Under the pieces are notes generated by a model, which saw nothing but the letters and a program-made list of their open reading frames with translations, was not told the origin of the DNA and made no database searches. Position numbers and translations under genes: made by a program. Shown piece after piece: positions 13,891-20,288 of a stretch of 20,288 bases of DNA (within the stretch, counting starts at the first letter, position 1; every line of letters starts with the position of its first letter). Source of the DNA: JBIKWM01 sp044356305 (GTDB lineage: Bacteria > Bacteroidota > Bacteroidia > UBA10329); contig JBIKWM010000050.1 in the NCBI GenBank assembly GCA_044356305.1, positions 1 through 20,288 on the forward strand, in the 5' to 3' direction.

Positions 13891-15996
13891 TCACTTGCGG
13901 ATAAAGCGGGCGTGGTGGGCCATCTGGCCGCTGACTAGGCGGGCCACGTATGCGCCACTGACAAGGCTCTGGGTGATGTTGCCTATGGCCACCGTGTTGT
14001 CGCCCTCATCGAGCAGATACTCGCGGCTCATGAGCACCTTACCGGCCATGTCGAGCACATCGAGGCGAACCTTTGCTGTACGTTCCATGGTGACACGCAG
14101 GTCGGCACCGTCAAGCACCGGGTTGGGGCTGATGGTCACAGCACCGTTGACCGCGCTGACCTCGCCAATGCCGATAGAGGACCCGTTGATGTTGATGTCG
14201 TCAAGATACAGGTAGTTCTGCTGGTCGCTGGTGGCCTCGAACTTGACCATGACGTGCGGCTCTCCGGCTATGATGCTAAGGGCAACAGTCTCGGTGCGCC
14301 ATTGCGATGCACTGGGGGTAAAACTGCCAGTGACCAGACTGCCGCCATTGGTGGCCAGGGCACTGCCGCTCTTCTGGTAACGCACACTCCACGTCTCGCC
14401 ACAGTCCTTTGACACAAGTACACGCAGTTTCTCAGAGGCCCCGGTCTCCTTCTGGGCATGGGCCACCTTAAAGGTCAGCTGAGCCTCAGAGCCGGGTACA
14501 TCGGTAAAATCGTAAGTGGGGCTGATGAGCTCATGCACCGAACCGGCATCGACCGAACGCAGATTGACCCTGATGCTGGCCGAACCTGTGGCGGCCGCAG
14601 ACAGGGTGCGGGCCCAGCTGGGTGTGTCGGTGGCATCGATGTTCCAATCGAGGCTGTTGGTGGTGGGGTGGTTGGGGAACGAGCTGTTCTCCATGCCCTC
14701 GGCCAGGGGCAGATCGTTGCTCTGGCCGGTCGACTGGATCATGATGAGAGAGTTCTGGGTCTGGCTGTCGCTGCCCGCACCGGTGGTGATGGTGAGGGTG
14801 ACATTGTAGGTTCCGGCCGTGCTGTAGGTGATGGTCGGGTTCTGCTGGGTGCTGGTGCTGGGTGTGCCGCCAGGGAAACTCCAGTTCCACTGCCACGAGG
14901 CATCCTGATCGGCCCCCCAGCTGTTGTCGGTGAATGTGACCGTGGTGCCCTCGCAGCCCATGTTGTTGCTCGAGCTGAACACCACATTGGGGGTGCACAC
15001 GTTGGTGAATCCGTTGCTGGTGCCGGTCTGGGCCAGATTGGTGCTGGTCCAAAGGTTGTTGCGGCTTCCGGCATTGCTCTGCAGGGCACTCTGCATGCGC
15101 TGCTTCTGCCCGTTGGTGAACATGCGGGTGCAGGTGCTGTAGTCCATGTAGTTCTCGACATTGTCGAGGCTGCCGCAGGTGGTCTGCGTGTAGTTGCAGG
15201 TCTGCTCGGTGCCGATGGTGTTGGGTGTGTCGCTCACGCCATCGTCTGTCTGGCAGTTGCTGGCCAGGCCGGGTTCGTTGGTGCTGCCCCATGTATGGGC
15301 CAGGTTGAGGTAATGGCCTATCTCGTGGGTGAGGCTGCGGGTGCTGTAATTGCTGCCGTTGCTGGTGCCGATGTCGCCCACATAGCTGTGCTGTATCACC
15401 ACCCCTTCATAGTCATTGCCCGGGGCGTTGCCGGGGTAATAGGCATAGCCTGCTGCCCCGCTCTCAATGTTATCTACCACCCAAACGTTGAGGTAACGTG
15501 CGGTATTCCAGCTGATCAGGTCTTTCACGTTGTCACCGGCTGTGAAGGTGAGGGGCGATACGGTGCGGGTGATGCCATCGGTGCAGTTGCCGTTGGGGTC
15601 CAGTTTGGCAAGGCGGAACTCCACCTCGCTATCGGCCGCAATGCCGATGAAAGCGGATTGAACCACCCCGGCATCCGAGTTCAGTTTCCTGAAATCAGCG
15701 TTGATGATGTCCATGGCAGTGAGGATCTGCGCCTTGCTGATGTTCTCCACGCCATTGTTGTGGATGACATGAAATACCACGGGGATGATGCGCACCACGC
15801 TGCGCGAACCATCGTCATTGATCTTATACTCCTGATATTCCCGCTCAAGCTGCTCGCGGATGGCGGCTTTGGCAGGGTCGGCCAGCATGGCATTGTTCAC
15901 CTCGCTTGCACCGCACTTCTTCATGTCGGTCTGAGCAAAGAGCAATGAGGGGGAAAGTGTGAGAACAGCGGCCAGGAGTCGTACAGATCGGTTCAT
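13891..15996 (-). CDS. Secreted M43-type (pappalysin-like) zinc metalloprotease with PKD domain and T9SS tail
   Basis: This 701-residue protein starts with a Sec signal peptide (MNRSVRLLAAVLTLSPSLLFAQ). The catalytic domain (about 65-320) has the zinc motif H224-E-I-G-H228-Y-L-N-L-A-H234 and a downstream Met-turn in E-N-Y-M-D-Y-S (Met284), as in metzincins of the M43 family. In the extended motif the usual Gly is Asn. A PKD domain follows (about 337-421, with W-N-W-S-F-P-G-G-T-P and Y-N-V-T-L-T-I), then a jelly-roll/MAM-like domain (about 430-605, with C-G-E-T-W-S and Y-L-Y-L-D-D-I), and a type A T9SS sorting tail (about 612-701, starting with I-S-P-N-P). It should be secreted and cleave extracellular proteins. 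The 102-bp gap upstream suggests its own promoter, with TAATTTCG (one mismatch) as a candidate. Confidence 0.94.
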   Translation of the reverse strand: MNRSVRLLAAVLTLSPSLLFAQTDMKKCGASEVNNAMLADPAKAAIREQLEREYQEYKINDDGSRSVVRIIPVVFHVIHNNGVENISKAQILTAMDIINADFRKLNSDAGVVQSAFIGIAADSEVEFRLAKLDPNGNCTDGITRTVSPLTFTAGDNVKDLISWNTARYLNVWVVDNIESGAAGYAYYPGNAPGNDYEGVVIQHSYVGDIGTSNGSNYSTRSLTHEIGHYLNLAHTWGSTNEPGLASNCQTDDGVSDTPNTIGTEQTCNYTQTTCGSLDNVENYMDYSTCTRMFTNGQKQRMQSALQSNAGSRNNLWTSTNLAQTGTSNGFTNVCTPNVVFSSSNNMGCEGTTVTFTDNSWGADQDASWQWNWSFPGGTPSTSTQQNPTITYSTAGTYNVTLTITTGAGSDSQTQNSLIMIQSTGQSNDLPLAEGMENSSFPNHPTTNSLDWNIDATDTPSWARTLSAAATGSASIRVNLRSVDAGSVHELISPTYDFTDVPGSEAQLTFKVAHAQKETGASEKLRVLVSKDCGETWSVRYQKSGSALATNGGSLVTGSFTPSASQWRTETVALSIIAGEPHVMVKFEATSDQQNYLYLDDININGSSIGIGEVSAVNGAVTISPNPVLDGADLRVTMERTAKVRLDVLDMAGKVLMSREYLLDEGDNTVAIGNITQSLVSGAYVARLVSGQMAHHARFIRK

Positions 15997-16098
15997 GAGG
16001 GTTATAAGAATGTGAGTTCTTTGAAGTGGAAGGCGCGCGAAATTATATCAGCCACCCTTGGCCCGATGCATTAAACTTGACTGAAACCGATGAACCGC

Positions 16099-17031
16099 TC
16101 AGCTCAGCCCCTGCTCATGGCGCAGCTGGTCGCTGGTCTTGGTGCGGCCATCGGGGCTCCAACCGGGCGGGTTAAGCATAAAGCCCAATCGGGCAGACCA
16201 CGACCTGGCACCCCTCACATCGCGCCAGATGGCCCCGAACTCGTGGAACGCGATCTTGAACAGGTTGTGGGTGTGGATATTGGTGGTGAGGCCATATTGC
16301 ACCGGTTCAGTCTCTTTTTCGAAGGTGCCGAACAGGCGGTCCCAGATGATGAGGATACCGCCATGGTTGCGGTCAAGGTAGCGCACGTTGCTGGCGTGGT
16401 GCACACGGTGGTGGCTCGGGGTGTTTAGAATCCACTCCAAAGGGCCCAAAGAGCGGATGGTCTCGGTGTGTATCCAGAACTGGTAAATGAGGCTCAGGCT
16501 CATCATGGTGAGCATGGCCACAGGCGGGAAGCCCACCAGCGGCATCCAGAGCCAGAAGATGTACTTGTACAGGTCCTCGGTCCAGCTCTGGCGAAGGGCC
16601 ACAGCCAGGTTATACTGCTCGCTCGAATGGTGATTGACATGGGCCGCCCAAAGCAGCCTGACGGTGTGGCTCATGCGGTGGTGCCAATAGAACGAGAAAT
16701 CATCAGCCAGCAGCAGCAGCGGCCACAGGTACCAGTGGCTCAGGCTGAGCCAGTTGCCGTGGCCCAGGTCAAACAGCCTGAACTGATAGAGAAAGGTGAG
16801 CATACCGAGGGCCAGCACCTTCATGCCGGCATCGACCACCAACGAACCGAGTCCCATGCCGATGCTGGCCAGACTGTCGAGCCTGTCGCGGTGCACCTCC
16901 ATGCGCTGGCGGTGGGCCAGCCACATTTCCAGAAGTATCAGCCCAGCGAAACCGGGAATGAAATACACCGTGGGCTCGCGGTCGAGCACCGTGGTGTCGA
17001 GGGTCTCGAATACCTGTTGTAACGAAAGCAT
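16099..17031 (-). CDS. Sterol desaturase/fatty acid hydroxylase-family membrane protein
   Basis: The 310-residue protein has about four hydrophobic segments (roughly 22-38, 55-80, 98-115 and 155-185). The di-iron histidine clusters of this superfamily are present: H117-H-R-M-S-H122, H131-V-N-H134-H135, an intermediate His188, and H207-H-R-V-H-H212. Such enzymes use oxygen and a cytoplasm-facing di-iron centre to hydroxylate or desaturate lipids. The H-x-x-H-H-S-S-E-x-Y-N motif and overall length recall the alkylglycerol monooxygenase-like branch common in Bacteroidota, but the substrate cannot be read from sequence. It starts 46 bp after the DUF3276 stop and may share its transcript. All expected histidines are kept, so it should be active. 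Confidence 0.9.
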   Translation of the reverse strand: MLSLQQVFETLDTTVLDREPTVYFIPGFAGLILLEMWLAHRQRMEVHRDRLDSLASIGMGLGSLVVDAGMKVLALGMLTFLYQFRLFDLGHGNWLSLSHWYLWPLLLLADDFSFYWHHRMSHTVRLLWAAHVNHHSSEQYNLAVALRQSWTEDLYKYIFWLWMPLVGFPPVAMLTMMSLSLIYQFWIHTETIRSLGPLEWILNTPSHHRVHHASNVRYLDRNHGGILIIWDRLFGTFEKETEPVQYGLTTNIHTHNLFKIAFHEFGAIWRDVRGARSWSARLGFMLNPPGWSPDGRTKTSDQLRHEQGLS

Positions 17032-17077
17032 GGGTCAGCGCCTTGGGGTGCGCCATGCAAAGAAAGCAGTGTCCGTG

Positions 17078-17428
17078 TCAGTCGAGATCGTCAAAAGTCA
17101 CCGAACCATTGTCAGGGGCGGGTTCATCGAGCCGGGGGTAGGTGCGGGGCGGGCCATGGAACTCATTGCGCCCATAGTCCTCGCCCTTCTGCTGCCTGAT
17201 GAATTCGAGCGTGGCATTCATCCCCTCAACGAACTTATCAAAGTCCTCCTTGTAGACGAATATCTTCTGCTTCTGGTAATAGAACTGGCCGTTGTCGTCC
17301 AACAATCGTTTGCTCTCGGTGATGCACAGGAAATAATCATCGCCCTTTGTGGCCCTCACATCGAAGAAATAGGAGCGCTTACCCGCCCTGACGTGATTTG
17401 AATGGACTGCCTCTCTCCTCTCTTCCAT
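17078..17428 (-). CDS. DUF3276 (PUR-alpha-like) nucleic acid-binding protein
   Basis: A 116-residue cytoplasmic protein with the family's conserved core: V-R-A-G-K-R-S-Y-F-F-D-V-R-A-T-K-G-D-D-Y (13-32), I-T-E-S-K (36-40), and K-I-F-V-Y-K-E-D-F-D-K-F (55-66). An acidic tail ends F-D-D-L-D. DUF3276 proteins are widespread in Bacteroidota and have the PUR fold, which in other organisms binds single-stranded DNA or RNA; the Borrelia relative is a DNA/RNA-binding regulator. The start at 17428 gives the usual M-E-E-R-R N-terminus, and a good promoter lies about 45 bp upstream. It is divergent to bshC and precedes the desaturase-like gene on the same strand. Confidence 0.88.
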   Translation of the reverse strand: MEERREAVHSNHVRAGKRSYFFDVRATKGDDYFLCITESKRLLDDNGQFYYQKQKIFVYKEDFDKFVEGMNATLEFIRQQKGEDYGRNEFHGPPRTYPRLDEPAPDNGSVTFDDLD

Positions 17429-17472
17429 GTATTTGATGGTGGTTGAGTGCGTTATGCCCTTCCTGAGCGCAT

Positions 17473-17504
17473 CAAACTTACACGAAATCAGCACACAACG
17501 GCAA
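17473..17504 (-). promoter_or_regulatory. Bacteroidota-type promoter of the DUF3276 gene
   Basis: On the minus strand TAAGTTTG (17480-17473) matches TAnnTTTG perfectly, and a TTG (17504-17502) lies 21 bp upstream, close to the -33/-7 spacing known for this phylum. Initiation would fall near 17467, giving a leader of about 40 nt. This is the only promoter in the window where both elements are visible. Confidence 0.55.
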
Positions 17505-17549
17505 CGGGCGATGCAAAATGAGCTGTCGGTCATGAACTTTGCACTACGC

Positions 17550-19142
17550 ATGTCAACCAAGGTATCCAGCATCCCCTACGCCCGAACAGGTCGTTTCAAC
17601 AAGCTCATCCTCAATTATATTGATGGCGATGCCGCGCTCCGCCCGTTCCACGGCCACCCCAACAGCCCGGATGGCTTTGCCCAAAAACTTGCCGAGCGGG
17701 CAACTGTGCCCTGCGACCGCGACCTGCTGGTCAGAGCATTGAACGCACAATACGCAGGCATGGCAATAGCCCCGGGCGTAACGGATTCGATCACGGCACT
17801 GGAAAGTGCTGACACATATACCATCACCACCGGACACCAACTGAACATCTTCACCGGGCCGCTCTATTTCATTCACAAGTCGGTTCATACCATCCGTTTG
17901 GCCCAAGAGCTTGGAAGGCACTTCCCCACCAAGCGCTTTGTCCCTGTTTTCTGGATGAATGCCGAGGACCACGACCTCGATGAGGTGGGCCAGACCTACG
18001 TGAACGGTACACATCTGGTGTGGTCCACCCCTCAGACAGGTGCCACGGGCCGCATGATCACCACGGGTTTGCCCGAGTTGCTGGCACAGGCTATTGCGGC
18101 ACTCAATCCGAACCATTCGGCACATGCCCTCATAGACCTTTTCTCTCAAGCCTATAATGGTCAGCACACCTTGGCGCAGGCCACCCGGCTCATTGTCAAT
18201 GCGCTGTTCGGCTCATACGGCATGGTGGCCATTGATGGCGATGATCAACTTCTGAAAGGGTCATTCGCTCAAGTGATGCTGCGCGACCTGACCGAGGGCA
18301 CATCGCACACCGAGGTGAGCCGCACATCGCACACCCTTGACGAAGCCGGGTACCATGTGCAGGTGACCCCGCGCGAAGTGAACCTTTTCTACCTGAGCCC
18401 CAACGGTCGCGACCGAATAGTGAGGCATCCAGATGGATTCAAGGTACTGGACCGCGATATCTCGTTTTCGGCAGAAGAGATCCGTGCTGAGCTGCAACAG
18501 TACCCAGAACGTTTCAGCCCGAATGTGGTGCTGCGGCCACTGTATCAGGAGCATCTTCTGCCCAATTTGGCGTATGTGGGCGGGGCTGGCGAGCTGGCCT
18601 ACTGGCTGCAGTACCGCTCCAACTTTGCCGCACACGGCATCAGTTTCCCCATTCTGAGCCTGCGCAGCCACTGGCTTCTGATAGACCCCACCGCCAACAG
18701 ACGAATGACCGAACTGGGTCTGCTGCCCGAAGACCTGTTTCACAGCACCGATGACCTTGTGCGCAGCCATGTGCTGGGCAGCGCCACCGATGAGCTGAAC
18801 CTCGATGCTGAGGCCGCCCAACTCACCGCGCTGTACGATGCCCTGCGTGCCAAGGCCCAAGGTATTGACCCCACGCTAGTGCCCGCTCTGAGTGCCGATG
18901 AGGCCCGCTTACAGAAACAACTGGACGGCTACCGTGGCCGGATGGTGCGCGCCATTCGTCAACGGGAGGAAGTAACTATCAACCGGATACGTAAGTTGCA
19001 CGAACGCCTATTCCCCAACGGATACCTGCAAGAGCGTCACGACAACCTGCTGCAACACTGGCACCCCGACCTCGTTGCCAGCCTGGTGGCTGCCACCGAT
19101 CCGTTCAGTAGCGGATTCGGGGTGATAGAGGAAGTGGCATAA
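17550..19142 (+). CDS. bshC: BshC, bacillithiol biosynthesis cysteine-adding enzyme
   Basis: The 530-residue protein matches BshC in length (B. subtilis about 539) and sequence. The N-terminal S-I-P-Y-A-R-T-G-R-F-N-K-L-I-L-N-Y (7-23) is typical. The Rossmann-like core has T-G-H-Q-L-N-I-F-T-G-P-L-Y (94-106) and F-W-M-N-A-E-D-H-D-L-D-E-V (134-146). Later come L-R-P-L-Y-Q-E-H-L-L-P-N (328-339), Y-V-G-G-A-G-E-L-A-Y-W (342-352), and a helical, probably coiled-coil segment (about 420-490). It acts last in bacillithiol synthesis, adding cysteine to glucosaminyl-malate, so the cell probably uses a bacillithiol-type thiol; bshA and bshB are not in this window. The ATG at 17550 gives the usual N-terminus; another in-frame ATG at 17532 is possible. 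The gene stands alone, divergent from DUF3276. Confidence 0.95.
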   Translation: MSTKVSSIPYARTGRFNKLILNYIDGDAALRPFHGHPNSPDGFAQKLAERATVPCDRDLLVRALNAQYAGMAIAPGVTDSITALESADTYTITTGHQLNIFTGPLYFIHKSVHTIRLAQELGRHFPTKRFVPVFWMNAEDHDLDEVGQTYVNGTHLVWSTPQTGATGRMITTGLPELLAQAIAALNPNHSAHALIDLFSQAYNGQHTLAQATRLIVNALFGSYGMVAIDGDDQLLKGSFAQVMLRDLTEGTSHTEVSRTSHTLDEAGYHVQVTPREVNLFYLSPNGRDRIVRHPDGFKVLDRDISFSAEEIRAELQQYPERFSPNVVLRPLYQEHLLPNLAYVGGAGELAYWLQYRSNFAAHGISFPILSLRSHWLLIDPTANRRMTELGLLPEDLFHSTDDLVRSHVLGSATDELNLDAEAAQLTALYDALRAKAQGIDPTLVPALSADEARLQKQLDGYRGRMVRAIRQREEVTINRIRKLHERLFPNGYLQERHDNLLQHWHPDLVASLVAATDPFSSGFGVIEEVA

Positions 19143-19160
19143 TACGAGCACCTGTACAGG

Positions 19161-19182
19161 TCCCGATCGGATAGAATCGGGA
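19161..19182 (+). terminator. Stem-loop between convergent genes
   Basis: TCCCGAT (19161-19167) pairs with ATCGGGA (19176-19182) over an 8-base loop. It is immediately preceded by the perfect 12-bp palindrome ACCTGTACAGGT (19150-19161). The pair sits between the convergent bshC and PorP/SprF stops, where a bidirectional terminator is expected, but no T-run follows on either strand. Confidence 0.35.
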
Positions 19183-19237
19183 AGCGGAAAATGGAACACA
19201 AGTGCACGAAGGGTCGGATCAGGCCGACAGTAAGACC

Positions 19238-20288
19238 TTAGAAGATCTTGGGCATGTTGCGCGGACCCCGCCAGTCGTAGCAATTTCTGGCGCGTTTGCG
19301 TGCCATCTCGGTATTCAGGCCGAACAGTTTGACGTTCGACAATTCGAAAATGGCCGATATCTCGTGGGTGCCGTTGGTGGCCCCGTTCAGTTTGCTGATG
19401 GTGAGGTCGTAGCTGTATCCGATCTGGTACATGATGCGCTGCCCTTTGTCGGTACCTCGCATACCGATGTTGAACATGATAGCATCGGAGTTGCCGAGAG
19501 CGAAATTGTTGCCGTTGCGATACCACACACCCAGCATCACGGGCATCTTCATCACATACATCCCGGCATTGAGCGTGTTGAGGTTGCCCATGTTCTCAAA
19601 CATGAAGTTGGGCGACAGGTAGGTGGGATTCTTCGCTCCGCGCTTGCTCACCGGCACCATCATGCTGTAGTGGACCACAAACTTGAGTGGCATACGCTGG
19701 CTGCCGCCCGTCAACGACTCGTTTGGCATATTGACGTGCTGGGCCGAAAAACCGAGCGTATTGGCAATGAGCGTACGCGATTTGTCGTTGCCAGGTTTGA
19801 AATTGAACCGTGCCAGGATGCCCGCATTAATATCGACCATCATGGCCTTGGCGCTCGGATTGACAGGTGCCGAGGTGGGATTCACGTTGCCCTTCACGGG
19901 GTCCAACTGGTCGCTGAACACAAACTGACTCCAGTCACCCACCTGCTTCTGCAGGTAAGCACCTTCTACCCCGAAGTGGATATCGAACATGCGCGGCCTC
20001 ACGATGAGGCGGTAGGAGTATGATAGCCCATACTTCTGGGTATTGAGCTTGCCCTGACCCTCGGTGTGGTTGGTAGCGATAAAGCCGATACCCCCGGCAA
20101 TGTTATGCTCGCAGAGGTCAGCGCTTACAGCAAAAGTCTGGTACTGGCCCGGCACAGATGTCCACAACCTACGGAAGTTGAAACCAACGCGTACTCCCTG
20201 ATCGGCCCCTGCAAAAGCCGGGTTGATGTACAGCCGATTGGCATAGAACTGCGTGAAGGTTGGATCTTGAGCAAACGCCCCCGTGGCG
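19238..20288 (-). CDS. PorP/SprF-family T9SS-associated membrane protein, start outside the window
   Basis: The frame is open to the right edge and lacks only the beginning of the signal peptide. The visible N-terminus reads A-F-A-Q-D-P-T-F-T-Q-F-Y, then N-R-L-Y-I-N-P-A-F-A-G-A, which is the family's signature (Q-Y ... N-P-A-x-A-G) straight after signal cleavage. About 350 residues are present, with typical barrel stretches such as Y-G-L-S-Y-S-Y-R and M-Y-Q-I-G-Y-S-Y-D-L-T-I-S-K-L. Near the end come T-H-E-I-S-A-I-F-E-L and a basic, Cys-containing end finishing P-K-I-F. Such proteins sit in the outer membrane and support T9SS or surface attachment of particular cargo. It is a much closer family match than the gene at 9156. 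The cargo partner, if adjacent, would lie right of the window. Confidence 0.92.
   Translation of the reverse strand, partial: ATGAFAQDPTFTQFYANRLYINPAFAGADQGVRVGFNFRRLWTSVPGQYQTFAVSADLCEHNIAGGIGFIATNHTEGQGKLNTQKYGLSYSYRLIVRPRMFDIHFGVEGAYLQKQVGDWSQFVFSDQLDPVKGNVNPTSAPVNPSAKAMMVDINAGILARFNFKPGNDKSRTLIANTLGFSAQHVNMPNESLTGGSQRMPLKFVVHYSMMVPVSKRGAKNPTYLSPNFMFENMGNLNTLNAGMYVMKMPVMLGVWYRNGNNFALGNSDAIMFNIGMRGTDKGQRIMYQIGYSYDLTISKLNGATNGTHEISAIFELSNVKLFGLNTEMARKRARNCYDWRGPRNMPKIF

Noticed and set aside
14086..14101. Near match to the hairpin array anchor (TTCCATGGTGACACGC) inside the M43 gene
   Set aside because: It lies in well-formed coding sequence of the sorting tail and lacks the flanking arms, so chance is the better explanation.
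14458..15948. 496-residue plus-strand frame opposite the M43 protease
   Set aside because: It is Gly/Ala/Val-rich antisense sequence without a domain, and the minus-strand gene has clear signal, zinc and sorting motifs.

Overview
The window looks like a chromosomal segment of a fairly GC-rich Bacteroidota species. The evidence is a Rho factor with a long disordered insert, two secreted proteases ending in type IX secretion (T9SS) sorting tails, two PorP/SprF-like outer-membrane proteins, a DUF3276/PUR-like protein, a bacillithiol enzyme (BshC), and promoter-like TAnnTTTG elements, the -7 consensus of this phylum. I see no rRNA, tRNA, CRISPR array, insertion sequence or phage gene.

Layout. 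Positions 1-4385 are on the minus strand. A thioredoxin-fold lipoprotein (4385-3849) is followed by rho (3589-1727), a polytopic GT-C-like membrane protein, and the start of a lipoprotein cut by the window edge. The last three are 10-14 bp apart and look like one operon. Positions 4386-5125 form a 740-bp gene-free divergent region filled by a tandem array of roughly 145-155-bp, hairpin-rich repeats. Positions 5126-7780 (plus) encode a subtilisin-like T9SS cargo protease, which converges on a TolB-like beta-propeller lipoprotein (8953-7859, minus). A PorP/SprF-like barrel gene (9156-10124, plus) is visibly less GC-rich than its neighbours. Positions 10125-10823 have no gene but hold nine contiguous units of exactly 21 bp. 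Next comes an overlapping ParE-type toxin-antitoxin pair (11352-10824, minus).

The minus strand then carries acetyl-CoA synthetase, a YbaB/EbfC nucleoid protein, an M43-type zinc protease with PKD domain and T9SS tail, a sterol-desaturase-family di-iron membrane enzyme and a DUF3276 protein (17428-11610, read right to left). bshC (17550-19142, plus) diverges from the DUF3276 gene. A second PorP/SprF gene (minus) runs off the right edge.

How the genes fit together: most are housekeeping or envelope functions (transcription termination, acetate activation, low-molecular-weight thiol synthesis, nucleoid binding) mixed with the T9SS-exported hydrolases and barrels typical of the phylum. I could not identify a clear new multi-gene defence or biosynthetic system. 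The most unusual signals are non-coding: the hairpin repeat array with paired base changes, the phase-locked 21-bp array, and two genes whose -7-like element lies exactly 5 nt before the ATG, which predicts leaderless mRNAs.
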